A stretch of DNA of 64,000 nucleotides from Euzebya pacifica (lineage in GTDB: Bacteria; Actinomycetota; Nitriliruptoria; Euzebyales; Euzebyaceae). The notes below the pieces were generated by a model. It was given only the letters and a program-made list of their open reading frames with translations. It was not told the origin of the DNA and ran no database searches. The position numbers were made by a program, and so were the translations under genes. Of this stretch, positions 17,624 through 26,090 are shown one piece after another (positions within the stretch are counted from its first letter, which is position 1; each line of letters starts with the position of its first letter). The stretch is taken from contig NZ_CP031165.1 in the NCBI RefSeq assembly GCF_003344865.1, positions 1,927,910-1,991,909 of the forward strand. The letters are read 5' to 3'.

Positions 17624-18445
17624 ATGGAACAGCTGGTACCGATCGGGCGGTTCTCCCGAATGACCCGCCTGTCGATCAAGGCCCTGCGGCACTACGACCG
17701 CATCGGCCTGCTGCAACCCGCGGAGGTCGACCCCTCGTCCGGCTACCGGTACTACCGGTTGACCCAGACGAGGACCGCCGAGGCGATCCGTTTGCTGCGC
17801 GGTGTCGACATGTCGCTGGACGACATCGCCACCGTGCTCGCCGACGACACCGCCCCGGACGTGGTCGACAAGCTCCTGGACCGCCACCGCGAACGCCTCG
17901 CGGAATCGGTGCGGGTGCAGCAAAGACGCCTGACGACGGTCCAGCGCCTCATCACCGGAAAGGAACCGCTCGTGCCCTACGACGTCACGACCAAGACCAT
18001 CGACCCCATCACCGTGGTCAGCATCCGCCGCCACACCGACAAGGCCGGCATCAGCACGGCCATCGGGGAGTCCATGCACGCCCTGTACGCCACCGTCATG
18101 GGATCGGCCGCCGAGCTCGCCGGCGCACCCACCGTGCTGTACCACGACGTCATCGACGAGGAGCAGTCGGGTGACCTCGAGGTCGCGCTGCCCATCGCCG
18201 AGCCGGCCGGCCCCATCGCCGTCGACGGCGACATGGTGCGCCGCACCGTCGACGGAGGGATGGTGGCCACCACCCACCACCACGGCGCCTACGACGAGAT
18301 CGACGGCGCCTACCACGTCCTCGCCGGGTGGATCGCCGAACACGGCCACACCCCGGGCTTCCCGGCCCGCGAGCTGTACCTCAACGACCCCAGCGAGGTG
18401 CCCGAGGGCGAACAGCTCACCGAGGTGCAGTGGCCGTTCGGGTGA
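17624..18445 (+). CDS. MerR family regulator with GyrI-like effector domain (BmrR/BltR type)
   Basis: 273 residues. The N-terminal winged helix reads IGRFSRMTRLSIKALRHYDRIGLLQPA then SGYRYYRLTQ, the MerR DNA-binding signature. A coiled-coil dimer helix spans residues 80-115, followed by a GyrI-like ligand domain (residues 120-273). Such proteins sense drugs or other lipophilic cations and untwist a 19-bp-spacer promoter. I chose ATG 17624, not ATG 17600, because 17600 lies inside the promoter palindrome; the mRNA would then be leaderless. It is convergent with the DJ-1 gene (1-nt gap). Confidence 0.87.
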   Translation: MEQLVPIGRFSRMTRLSIKALRHYDRIGLLQPAEVDPSSGYRYYRLTQTRTAEAIRLLRGVDMSLDDIATVLADDTAPDVVDKLLDRHRERLAESVRVQQRRLTTVQRLITGKEPLVPYDVTTKTIDPITVVSIRRHTDKAGISTAIGESMHALYATVMGSAAELAGAPTVLYHDVIDEEQSGDLEVALPIAEPAGPIAVDGDMVRRTVDGGMVATTHHHGAYDEIDGAYHVLAGWIAEHGHTPGFPARELYLNDPSEVPEGEQLTEVQWPFG

Positions 18446-18446
18446 G

Positions 18447-19052
18447 CTACCCCCGCTCGAGGGTCCAGACGTAGTCGATCTGGGCCGCGGTCGCCTCCGC
18501 CAGGGGCCGACCGGCGACCTGCTCGACCAGGTGCAGGGCCATCGCGATGCCCGACGACAGCCCGCCGGAGGTGATGACGTCGCCGTCGATGGCCCAGCGC
18601 ACGTCGTCACGGGTGACGCCCCGCCCGCGCAGCTCGGCGAGGGCAGGGGCGTCCTCCCAATGGGTGGTCGCCTCGCCGTCGCCGAGCAGGCCGGCGGCCT
18701 CCAGCAGGAACGCGCCGGTGCACACCGAGGCCACCCGGTCGATGTGCGCACCGGCCCGAGCGATCCCGTCCACGAGCACGCGGTCTGCCATCCCGGCGTC
18801 GAGGTCGATCAGGCCGGGCACCACGAGCTGGTGGGCGTCGTGGTTGTCGTGCAGGGCGCCATGGGACGGGGTCAGCCCCAGCCCCCCGTAGGCGACGACG
18901 GCCCGCCCGTCGAGGCTGACGGTTCGCACCTCGAAGGGCAGGTCGACGACCCAGCGCGAGGCCAGCCGGTTGGCGGTCAGCAACACCTCGTAGGGCCCGG
19001 TGACGTCCATGACGTCGCAGCCCTCGAACAGCAGCAGCGCCACGACCGTCAC
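18447..19052 (-). CDS. DJ-1/PfpI family protein
   Basis: 201 residues. The nucleophile-elbow Cys is in ASVCTGAFLLEAAGLL, with a conserved Glu in GPYEVLL near the start and TTHWED after the elbow, as in the isonitrile hydratase/GlxA-like branch of the DJ-1 superfamily. The exact reaction is unknown. GTG 19052 overlaps the stop of the rhodanese gene, so both are one operon. The regulator across the intergenic space (19572) also has a DJ-1 domain. Confidence 0.85.
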   Translation of the reverse strand: MTVVALLLFEGCDVMDVTGPYEVLLTANRLASRWVVDLPFEVRTVSLDGRAVVAYGGLGLTPSHGALHDNHDAHQLVVPGLIDLDAGMADRVLVDGIARAGAHIDRVASVCTGAFLLEAAGLLGDGEATTHWEDAPALAELRGRGVTRDDVRWAIDGDVITSGGLSSGIAMALHLVEQVAGRPLAEATAAQIDYVWTLERG

Positions 19053-19459
19053 GAGGCCACCGCGTCCTGCGGGGCGCCGACGAGCGTGAACCCCTCCATC
19101 TCCCAGCCCCAGACCCCGCCGAGCATCTCCTTGACGGGGAACCCGAGCTCGGCGATGCGGGCGGCGCCCTTCGTCGCGCCGTTGCAGTGCGGCCCCCAGC
19201 AGTAGGTGACGAACAGCACGTCGCCGTGGGCGGCGAGCGCGGCGGCGTCCATCGTGGCCGGCGGGATGTTGACAGCGCCGGGGACGTGTCCGGCGGCGAA
19301 CGCCTCGGGGGACCGGGTGTCGACGACGACGATCGCGTCGGGGCGCGCCTGCAGCGTGGCGTGCACGTCGCTGCAGTCGGTCTCCGCGGCCAGGCGGGCA
19401 CGGAAGTGGCGGGCGAGCTCGGCTGCCGGTGGGGCAGGGATGTCGGTGGCGTGTGGCAT
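19049..19459 (-). CDS. Rhodanese-domain protein
   Basis: 136 residues from ATG 19459; an upstream in-frame start at 19510 would run through the operator-like repeat at 19496-19531. The rhodanese fold is shown by VVDTRSPEAFAAGHVPGAVNIP and the TYCWGPHCNGATKGA loop, which provides candidate active-site Cys residues in a longer loop than classical rhodaneses. It may transfer sulfane sulphur or act as a redox/arsenate-type phosphatase relative. First gene of the two-gene operon with the DJ-1 protein. Confidence 0.82.
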   Translation of the reverse strand: MPHATDIPAPPAAELARHFRARLAAETDCSDVHATLQARPDAIVVVDTRSPEAFAAGHVPGAVNIPPATMDAAALAAHGDVLFVTYCWGPHCNGATKGAARIAELGFPVKEMLGGVWGWEMEGFTLVGAPQDAVAS

Positions 19460-19495
19460 GGCGCCATTGTCAGCGGAGGTTCGGTCGCGCACCAT

Positions 19496-19531
19496 GTGGC
19501 GTGATGTCAACTATCGACAACATCACGCCAC
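19496..19531. promoter_or_regulatory. AdpA-like operator: perfect 12-bp inverted repeat, 12-nt spacer
   Basis: Arms are GTGGCGTGATGT (19496-19507) and ACATCACGCCAC (19520-19531). Each arm contains TGGCGTGAT, which fits the first nine positions of the AdpA consensus TGGCSNGWWY as I know it. The two 10-bp sites face each other with 14 bp between, like the paired AdpA site. It lies between the divergent rhodanese/DJ-1 operon and a gene for an AdpA-like DJ-1 plus AraC regulator. Confidence 0.65.
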
Positions 19532-19571
19532 CTTCGGCGGGTGGGACCGGCCCGGACCCGGCGGCGGGCTG

Positions 19572-20525
19572 ATGCGCGACAGGCCCAACGACCGGCTGGC
19601 GATCCTGGCCTACGACCACCTCAAGACCTTCGAGTTCGGGATCGCCGTGGAGCTGTTCGCCCTCGACCGTCCGGAGGTCGGCTGCTTCTACGACGTCACC
19701 GTGGCCGCCGTCACCCCGGGCCCGCTGCAGGCCACCGGTGGGTTCGTCGTGACCGCCGAACACGGCCTCGACGACGCCCGGGGCGCCGGGACCCTCGTCG
19801 TGCCGGGCTGGCCGATGGACAACGGCCCGCTCGCCGACCCCGTCCGACAACTGCTGCGCGACACCGTTGCCGCCGGAGGGCGGGTCGTGGGGATCTGCTC
19901 GGGCACCTGGGCCGTGGCTGCCGCAGGTCTCCTGGACGGGCGTCGTGCCACGACCCACTGGTTGTTCGCCGAGGGCCTCGCCCGTCGGTTCCCCCGCGTG
20001 CAGGTGGACCCCGACGTGCTGTTCGTCGACGAAGGCGACGTGCTGACCTCGGCAGGATCGGCTGCGGGAATCGATGCCGGCCTGCACCTGATCCGCCACG
20101 ACTGGGGCGGACACGTCGCCGCCACCATCGCCCGGCGGATGGTGATGCCCCCGCACCGTGACGGCGGCCAGGCCCAGTACGTCTCCCCGCCACCGAGACA
20201 GGCCGAGGACTGGCTCGCCGGCCTCCAGGACTGGGTGGTCGGCAACCTCGACCGTCCGCTGGCGCTGACGGACCTCGCCGGTCGTGTCGGCGTCAGCCCA
20301 CGCACCCTGACCCGCCGGTTCGAGCAGTCGCTGGGCACGAGCCCCGGACGGTGGCTGGTGCAGCAGCGGCTGGCCCGGGCGCAGGAGCTGCTGCTGGTCG
20401 ACGACGCCTCGGTCGAGCAGGTTGCCCGTTCGGTCGGCTTCGGCGCTGCCGTGACCCTCCGGCATCACTTCCGACGTCAGCTCGGCACGACGCCAACCGC
20501 GTACCGCTCCCGCTTCGGCACCTGA
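19572..20525 (+). CDS. GlxA/AdpA-type transcriptional regulator (DJ-1 domain plus AraC HTH)
   Basis: 317 residues from ATG 19572. Residues 8-180 form a DJ-1/PfpI-like domain with Cys in VVGICSGTWAVAAAGLL and the TTHWLFAEGL segment. Residues 215-317 form an AraC/XylS double helix-turn-helix: LALTDLAGRVGVSPRTLTRRFEQ and VEQVARSVGFGAAVTLRHHFRR. It probably binds the inverted repeat 40 nt upstream and controls the divergent DJ-1/rhodanese operon and itself. Confidence 0.9.
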   Translation: MRDRPNDRLAILAYDHLKTFEFGIAVELFALDRPEVGCFYDVTVAAVTPGPLQATGGFVVTAEHGLDDARGAGTLVVPGWPMDNGPLADPVRQLLRDTVAAGGRVVGICSGTWAVAAAGLLDGRRATTHWLFAEGLARRFPRVQVDPDVLFVDEGDVLTSAGSAAGIDAGLHLIRHDWGGHVAATIARRMVMPPHRDGGQAQYVSPPPRQAEDWLAGLQDWVVGNLDRPLALTDLAGRVGVSPRTLTRRFEQSLGTSPGRWLVQQRLARAQELLLVDDASVEQVARSVGFGAAVTLRHHFRRQLGTTPTAYRSRFGT

Positions 20526-20555
20526 CGGGGTCAGACCTCCCGGGAGCGACACGCA

Positions 20556-20583
20556 GAACGGGCCCCCTGGTGGAGGCCCGTTC
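20556..20583. terminator. Hairpin between convergent genes
   Basis: Perfect 9-bp arms GAACGGGCC and GGCCCGTTC with a 10-nt loop sit between the convergent regulator (ends 20525) and thiolase (ends 20608). There is no T-run, as is common for actinobacterial terminators. Confidence 0.6.
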
Positions 20584-20607
20584 GACGCGATGTGGCTGGC
20601 CCGAGGA

Positions 20608-21813
20608 TCAGCGCAGGCGCTCCACGACGATGGCCATGCCCTGGCCACCGCCGACGCACATGGTCTCCAGGCCGATCGTCTTGTCGGCGGTCTGCAGACC
20701 GTTGAGCAGCGTGTTCATGATGCGCGCGCCGGTCATGCCGAACGGGTGGCCGACGGCGATGGACCCGCCGTTGACGTTCAGCTTGTCCCAGTCGATGCCG
20801 AGGTCGTCGGCGGAGGGGATGACCTGGGCAGCGAACGCCTCGTTGATCTCCACGAGGTCGACGTCGTCGATGGTCATGCCCGCCCGGGCCAGCGCCTGCT
20901 TGGACGACTCGACCGGCCCGAGGCCCATGATCTCGGGGTTCAGGGCCGTGACGCCGGTGGAGATGATCCGGGCCAGCGGCTGGATCCCGAGCTCGGCGGC
21001 GCGGGTGTCGGACATCACGACCACCGCGGCGGCGCCGTCGTTGAGGGGACAGGCGTTGCCGGCGGTGATCCGGCCGTCGGGACGGAAGACGGGCTTGAGC
21101 TCCGACAGCTTCTCCGCCGTCGTCCCCGGCCGGGGGCCGTCGTCCTGGGTCATCGTCGTGCCGTTGGGCAGGTCGACCGGGGTGATCTCGCGCTCGAAGA
21201 AGCCGTTCTTCTGCGATTCCACGGCCCGCTGCTGGGACAGGGCGGCGAACTCGTCCATCCGCTCGCGCGACACGCCCTTCAGCAGCGCCACGTTCTCGGC
21301 GGTCTGCCCCATGGGGATGTAGATGTCGGGCAGGCCCTCCGGCGGGGCCCACGAGTCAGCACCCTCCTCGGCCATCGACGCGGTCCGCGCCTCGGCGTCG
21401 GCGAACTTCTCGTTGTGCGGCCCGGTGTCGGAGGAGCCGTTGACGAACCGGCTGACGGTCTCGACACCCGCGGTGACGAACACGTCGCCCTCGCCGGCCT
21501 TGATGGCGTGGGCGGCCATGCGCATGGTCTGCACGGAGGAGGAGCAGTACCGGGTGATCGTGGCGCCGGGGACGGTCTCCCAGCCGAGCAGCGTCGCGAC
21601 GACACGGCCCATGTTGAAGCCCTGCTCGCCACCGGGAAGGCCACAGCCCAGCAGCAGGTCCTCGACCTCGGTGTGGTCCAGCTCGGGCACCTTGTCCATG
21701 GCGGCCTGGACGGCGATCGCGGCCAGGTCGTCGGGCCGCATGTCGACGAGCGAACCCTTTCCGGCACGTCCGATCGGAGTGCGGGCAACGGCGACGATGA
21801 CTGGTTCGGGCAT
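20608..21813 (-). CDS. Thiolase family protein (acetyl-CoA C-acyltransferase)
   Basis: 401 residues. The acyl-accepting Cys is in RYCSSSVQTMRMA; the catalytic NEAFA, GHPFGMTGAR and CVGGGQGMA motifs are all intact. It cleaves 3-ketoacyl-CoA in beta-oxidation or condenses acetyl-CoA; the direction cannot be told. No fadB-like partner is adjacent, so it is a stand-alone gene. ATG 21813 has GAGGAACCC upstream. Confidence 0.93.
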   Translation of the reverse strand: MPEPVIVAVARTPIGRAGKGSLVDMRPDDLAAIAVQAAMDKVPELDHTEVEDLLLGCGLPGGEQGFNMGRVVATLLGWETVPGATITRYCSSSVQTMRMAAHAIKAGEGDVFVTAGVETVSRFVNGSSDTGPHNEKFADAEARTASMAEEGADSWAPPEGLPDIYIPMGQTAENVALLKGVSRERMDEFAALSQQRAVESQKNGFFEREITPVDLPNGTTMTQDDGPRPGTTAEKLSELKPVFRPDGRITAGNACPLNDGAAAVVVMSDTRAAELGIQPLARIISTGVTALNPEIMGLGPVESSKQALARAGMTIDDVDLVEINEAFAAQVIPSADDLGIDWDKLNVNGGSIAVGHPFGMTGARIMNTLLNGLQTADKTIGLETMCVGGGQGMAIVVERLR

Positions 21814-21987
21814 CCGGGTTCCTCCTGTGGGGCCGGTGGGGGGCTCGTTGATCCGGCCCGTACAGCGTAGGCCGCAGCCGCCCCACGCTGCGACTCCGAC
21901 CCGCGTCCGTGGTCCGCATCACCGCCCTCCGTTGGTCCTCGGGTACGCTGTGCAGTCTTTGTCGACATCAACTGAACGGGGATCACT

Positions 21988-22914
21988 TTGCGAGAACTGC
22001 GTGTCGTGCTGGCCCTCCTGCTGGTCGTGGTGCTGAGCGCCTGTGGCGGGGGAGACACCGCTGCCATCAGCGCCGACGACCCATCGGAGGCCGAAGCCAC
22101 CATCGAGGAGGCCACCGCCGAGGACGAGCCGGAAGAGCCCGGTGACGAGCTCGACCTCGTCGTGGCGGGTGTCGACGACGACGTGTTCTGTCCGGCGCTG
22201 GACCGCGTGACCAACCTGCTGATCGCGGCGGACGGCCTCGACGTCGACGAGCAGGTCGACGCCCAGGTCGAGCTGTTCGACGACGTGCAGACGATCCTCG
22301 TCGAGCTGGGCGAGGACCACGAGGTGCTCAGCGACGGACTGGAGCTACTGGCCACCGACGCCCTGGTGTTCACCGAGGACGCCGCGGTGGACCAGGAGGC
22401 GGTCGAGGCAGCCAGCCAGCTCGCGATCGAGACGTGGAACGTCAACTGCGCCGACCACGTCGAGCAGTCCGTGGACGACGGCGCCGGCGACCCCGACCCG
22501 AGCGCCTTCGGGGCCGACGGGCAGGAGGACGAGTTCGACGCCGAGTGTCCCTCACCCGAAACGCTGGAGGCCGAGGGGCTGGAGTGCGACGAGTTCGGCA
22601 ACCTCTACCCGGCCGAGGAGTACTCCGACGGCCACGGTGACGGTCCCGAGTACGACCCGGGCGCAGAAGAGTCCTACGACGCCGAGTGCCCGTCGCCGGA
22701 AACCCTCGAGGCCGAGGGCCTGGCGTGTGACGAGTACGGCAACACCTTCCCCGCGGAGGAGTACTCCGACGGGCACGGCGACAGCCCCGAGTACGACCCC
22801 GACTTCGGCGGCGACGGCTGCGAGGGCGAGGACTGCTACGGCGACGAGGGGTACGGCGACGAGCCCGACCCCGAAGCCTTCGGTGCCGACGGCTGCGAGG
22901 GCGACGACTGCTGA
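21988..22914 (+). CDS. Acidic lipoprotein with a 47-residue tandem repeat
   Basis: 308 residues from TTG 21988. A short basic start, hydrophobic core and lipobox VLSACG predict lipidation. A very acidic linker follows. Residues 184-225 and 231-272 are two near-identical copies opening DAECPSPETLEAEGL and ending SDGHGD-PEYDP, period 47 residues. The tail has CEGEDC and CEGDDC. The family is unknown. The Asp/Glu-rich, Cys-paired repeats suggest calcium binding or a surface spacer, which is inference. Stronger nucleotide similarity within the repeat suggests recent duplication. Confidence 0.75.
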   Translation: MRELRVVLALLLVVVLSACGGGDTAAISADDPSEAEATIEEATAEDEPEEPGDELDLVVAGVDDDVFCPALDRVTNLLIAADGLDVDEQVDAQVELFDDVQTILVELGEDHEVLSDGLELLATDALVFTEDAAVDQEAVEAASQLAIETWNVNCADHVEQSVDDGAGDPDPSAFGADGQEDEFDAECPSPETLEAEGLECDEFGNLYPAEEYSDGHGDGPEYDPGAEESYDAECPSPETLEAEGLACDEYGNTFPAEEYSDGHGDSPEYDPDFGGDGCEGEDCYGDEGYGDEPDPEAFGADGCEGDDC

Positions 22915-22943
22915 GCCCGGACGACGGCTGTTCGGCCGGATCG

Positions 22944-22974
22944 AGAACGGCCCCGACATCGTCGGGGCCGTTCT
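22944..22974. terminator. Strong bidirectional hairpin
   Basis: Perfect 14-bp arms AGAACGGCCCCGAC and GTCGGGGCCGTTCT enclose the 3-nt loop ATC. It sits between the convergent lipoprotein and TSP-C/CWB2 genes. Confidence 0.8.
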
Positions 22975-22989
22975 GCTCTGGGTGCCGGG

Positions 22990-24735
22990 TCAGCCCCCGA
23001 CGGACCCCTCGACCTGCGTGGCCACGTCCTCGCTGATGAAGCCGAGGTCGCCCAGCAGCACCACCGAGGGCAGGCTGCTCAGGCCCAGGCCCTCCAGGTA
23101 GTCCTCGGTCTCCGTCGGGTAGCTGTCGGCTCGCAGGCCCAGCTCCGGCCCGCCGATCCGGGCGGCCAGCGGCGCGGCCGCCAGCGCGAGCGTCCAGGCG
23201 TCCGGCCGTTCGAGGTTGGCGAAGACGAAGTCCTCGCCGGTCGAGGGGACCGCGGGCCAGAGGTCCTCGGCCACCGCGACCGCCGTGGCCATCCGGTTGT
23301 CCCCGGCGATGCGCAGGGGGTTGGTCACCGCAGCCTCCACCGCCGGACCGACGACGCTCTCGCCACCGACCAGCACGACCTCGGCCGCGGGGTTGGCGGC
23401 CTGCACCGTGTCGATGACGCGCTCGGCCGCCGGGTGCAGGCTGTCGGTGCCGGTCAGCACGACCGGGGTGATCGTCGCCCGGGCGTAGGCACCCGCGGTG
23501 ACCGCATCGGCCCAGTCCCCACCGAACGCCACGATGACCCGATCCCGCGCCAGCGCCACCTCCGCCATCGCGGCGTTGGCGACCTCCTCTGCGGTCTCGA
23601 ACCGGGTCGGTCCGGCGAGTCGGCCGATGGTGTGACCGTCGTCGGTCAGGGCCTGCGCAGCCGCGGCGCTGACGGCGTTCTCGCCACCGAGGACGAACAC
23701 GTTGCCGCCTGCGGGGCCGAACGCACGGGCGATCTCGGCCCGGGTGTCGGCGTTGATCGGGGCGTCGGGGCCGCCTTCGGTGAACAGGATGCAGTCGGCC
23801 GGCAGGGCCGATCCGGCCATCGCGTCGGCGAAGTCGTCGACGCGGGCCAGCGCGATCAGCTCGGCCGTCCCGTCAGCGGGCACCAGGAACTGGCAGATCT
23901 CGATGGCCGCGTCGATGGGGTCCCCCGAGCCACCGTCGACTCGGCTGACCCCGGGCTCGCCCGGGACGGCGTCGGGTTCGGTCGGGACCGCCCGGAAGCC
24001 GGAGTACCGGACGTCGGACTGGGAGTAGTTGTAGAAGCCGAACGCCCCCTCGGGGAACGTGCCGCTGGCCGACACCACCTCGACGCCGTCGATCAGGACC
24101 CGCACGGCGGTGGGCGAGTACTCGAGGGTGAAGGTGTACTCGGTGTTGTCCGCCCATCCCTCATCGGGGCCCCAGCTCGTGTCCAGCACATCGACGTCGA
24201 TGTCGTAGGCCCCGTCGGTGCGGGACTCGTGGCACCACAGGGCGGGGTGGGCGGTCCCTCCGGGGGTGTAGTCGGCAGCGGGGTCCTCGGTTCCCCGGAC
24301 CCGCAGCAGCGAGGCACCTTCCTCTGCCTGGCATCCACCGAAGTCCTGGGCGCCCTGCTTCCAGTTGAAGACGAGGAAGTCGTAGCCGGTCGTGTCCGGC
24401 GTCCGCGGGCCGGCATAGCCCATCACGAACCCGATGTAGTCGTCGTCGCCGGACGTCTCGACCTCGAAGACCCCCTCGATCGATGCGGACGCGAAGGTCT
24501 CGGGGCTGACGTAGAAGGTCGGCGAGTCGTTGATGGTCTGCCGGACCGTCGCCCCCTCGTCGCTGACGGTCCACGACCCCCAGTCGGGCACGCCCTCCTG
24601 GCTCCAGGTGCGCAGGTCGAAGTCGATCGGTGTGCCCTCCGGCGGTTGGGCCAGGGCTGCGGGAGCGGCCATCGACGCGACGACCAGCAACACGGCCGTC
24701 GCTGCGGACAGGAGACTGAGGGTGCGGGTAACCAT
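22990..24735 (-). CDS. Secreted thrombospondin-C-terminal-like protein with CWB2 cell-wall-binding repeats
   Basis: 581 residues from ATG 24735 (AAGG upstream), with a signal peptide ending near PAALAQ. Residues 35-265 resemble the lectin-like thrombospondin C-terminal domain: NDSPTFYVSPETFASASIEG, DDDYIGFVMGYAG, FLVFNWKQGAQDFGG and FPEGAFGFYNYSQSDVRYSGF. Residues 280-581 contain about three putative cell-wall-binding repeats of the PF04122 type (RLAGPTRFETAEEVANAA, PVVLTGTDSLHPAAERVID, VVLVGGESVVG). The likely role is surface adhesion or glycan binding. It is monocistronic. Confidence 0.8.
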   Translation of the reverse strand: MVTRTLSLLSAATAVLLVVASMAAPAALAQPPEGTPIDFDLRTWSQEGVPDWGSWTVSDEGATVRQTINDSPTFYVSPETFASASIEGVFEVETSGDDDYIGFVMGYAGPRTPDTTGYDFLVFNWKQGAQDFGGCQAEEGASLLRVRGTEDPAADYTPGGTAHPALWCHESRTDGAYDIDVDVLDTSWGPDEGWADNTEYTFTLEYSPTAVRVLIDGVEVVSASGTFPEGAFGFYNYSQSDVRYSGFRAVPTEPDAVPGEPGVSRVDGGSGDPIDAAIEICQFLVPADGTAELIALARVDDFADAMAGSALPADCILFTEGGPDAPINADTRAEIARAFGPAGGNVFVLGGENAVSAAAAQALTDDGHTIGRLAGPTRFETAEEVANAAMAEVALARDRVIVAFGGDWADAVTAGAYARATITPVVLTGTDSLHPAAERVIDTVQAANPAAEVVLVGGESVVGPAVEAAVTNPLRIAGDNRMATAVAVAEDLWPAVPSTGEDFVFANLERPDAWTLALAAAPLAARIGGPELGLRADSYPTETEDYLEGLGLSSLPSVVLLGDLGFISEDVATQVEGSVGG

Positions 24736-24859
24736 GGCTGGCACCTTAGTCCAGCCGCTCCGTTGCCCGGTGCGGTCGTGCGCGTTCCGTAACCTCACGA
24801 GTGCCGAACGACGTCAACGTGCTCTGTTCCGTCACGGCCCCATTGGTTACCGTGCGAGC

Positions 24860-26035
24860 ATGTTCAAGGCCATCCGGACCATCCGGCAGTACCTCCGGGC
24901 CACGCAGACCCCGGAGTACCGCGCGCACGTCCGGGCCGAACGGGAGAAGTGGGAGGGCGTCGCCCGGCAGCAGGCCGCCACCCCGATGACCCTGTCGGAG
25001 GACGACATGGACGCCGCCGCCGCGACGGTCCGTCGCGCGATGGGGTCGATGGACATGACGGCGCTGCTCCCACCGCCCAGCGAGTTCGTCAAGCGCACGA
25101 GCTGCGCAGCCTGTGGTGGCGTGAAGGAGCTGCCCTCGGTCCGGCCGACCCTCTACTGCGACTTCTGCGGGCAGGTCACCGACTACGACCTCAAGCAGGC
25201 GATGGCGGAGGCCTACAGCCACCCCGACGTCATCGACTTCGCCAGGATCGGCAACAGGCTTCGGCCCGCGGCGATGGCAGCGGGGCGAGCCGGCGATGTC
25301 GACCGGTTCAGGTCGTTGACCCGGACGCTGGTCGAGGCGCAGACCGCCTACACGCCCTGGACGGTGCCGCCGCGGGCCTACAACGACGAGGGGTATCGGC
25401 GGGACTGGATTCGCTACCAGACCGAGCTGCAGGTGCTGACCACCTTCGACCCCACCCATGCGGCCCTCGAGAACCGCATGGTCACCCTGACCCAGCAGCT
25501 GCGATGGACTGGGGGGAACCTGGCGGCGATGGGCATGCAGGCGCTGATAGGCCGCACCCCGGGGGAGCGCACCCGCCCCCGAGTCGTGGCCGAGACCTTC
25601 TGGCCGCTGGTCGACGTCCTGCTCGCGCAGGCCGAACGGACACGGAACCTGCTGGACGGCTCGCCGGTCAAGGACCTCGACCCCGACCGGATGCCCGGCG
25701 TGGTCGCCGACCGCCTGTTCCGCTCGGGCCTCGCCCAGGGCTGGCTGCCGTCGCTGGAGCCCGACGAGGGCGAGCGGTTCGTCCGCCTCCTCCAGCTGGA
25801 CATGTCCTACACGCGGCCGACGGCCAGCGGCGACCACCGGCACTGCACCGGCTGCGCGCACGACCTGACGGTCCTCGAGGGGGCGACAACCGTCGTGTGC
25901 GATCGCTGCGGGCGGCGGGTCGACGTGGCGGGTCCGGCCATCACCTGCACGGGCTGCAACGACCGGGTCGCCCTGCCCGAGGGCGTGCAGGAGGCCAGCT
26001 GTCCGTCGTGCAACGCCCTGATCCGGCGGGTGTAG
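24860..26035 (+). CDS. Zinc-ribbon protein of unknown function
   Basis: 391 residues, not recognised. It has a CxxC pair set at residues 80-110 (CAACGG and CDFCGQ) and a C-terminal cluster of CxxC pairs (CTGCAHD, CDRCGRR, CTGCNDR, CPSCNAL), so at least three zinc ribbons are likely. The centre is helical and without membrane segments. ATG 24860 follows TACCGT by 6 nt, suggesting a leaderless transcript. It precedes thrS by 55 nt but thrS seems to have its own promoter. Confidence 0.65.
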   Translation: MFKAIRTIRQYLRATQTPEYRAHVRAEREKWEGVARQQAATPMTLSEDDMDAAAATVRRAMGSMDMTALLPPPSEFVKRTSCAACGGVKELPSVRPTLYCDFCGQVTDYDLKQAMAEAYSHPDVIDFARIGNRLRPAAMAAGRAGDVDRFRSLTRTLVEAQTAYTPWTVPPRAYNDEGYRRDWIRYQTELQVLTTFDPTHAALENRMVTLTQQLRWTGGNLAAMGMQALIGRTPGERTRPRVVAETFWPLVDVLLAQAERTRNLLDGSPVKDLDPDRMPGVVADRLFRSGLAQGWLPSLEPDEGERFVRLLQLDMSYTRPTASGDHRHCTGCAHDLTVLEGATTVVCDRCGRRVDVAGPAITCTGCNDRVALPEGVQEASCPSCNALIRRV

Positions 26036-26090
26036 GCCGTTCGCTATCCTTGGCCGCTCCCGACCATCCACAGGAACCCAAGGAGCTGAC

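Noticed and set aside
19459-19510. Upstream start (19510) for the rhodanese gene
   Set aside because: It would place coding sequence over the perfect inverted repeat at 19496-19531; ATG 19459 gives the normal domain boundary.
26036-26090. T-box or other leader before thrS
   Set aside because: Only about 40 nt lie between the likely -10 and the start; there is no room for a T-box and no specifier stem is seen.
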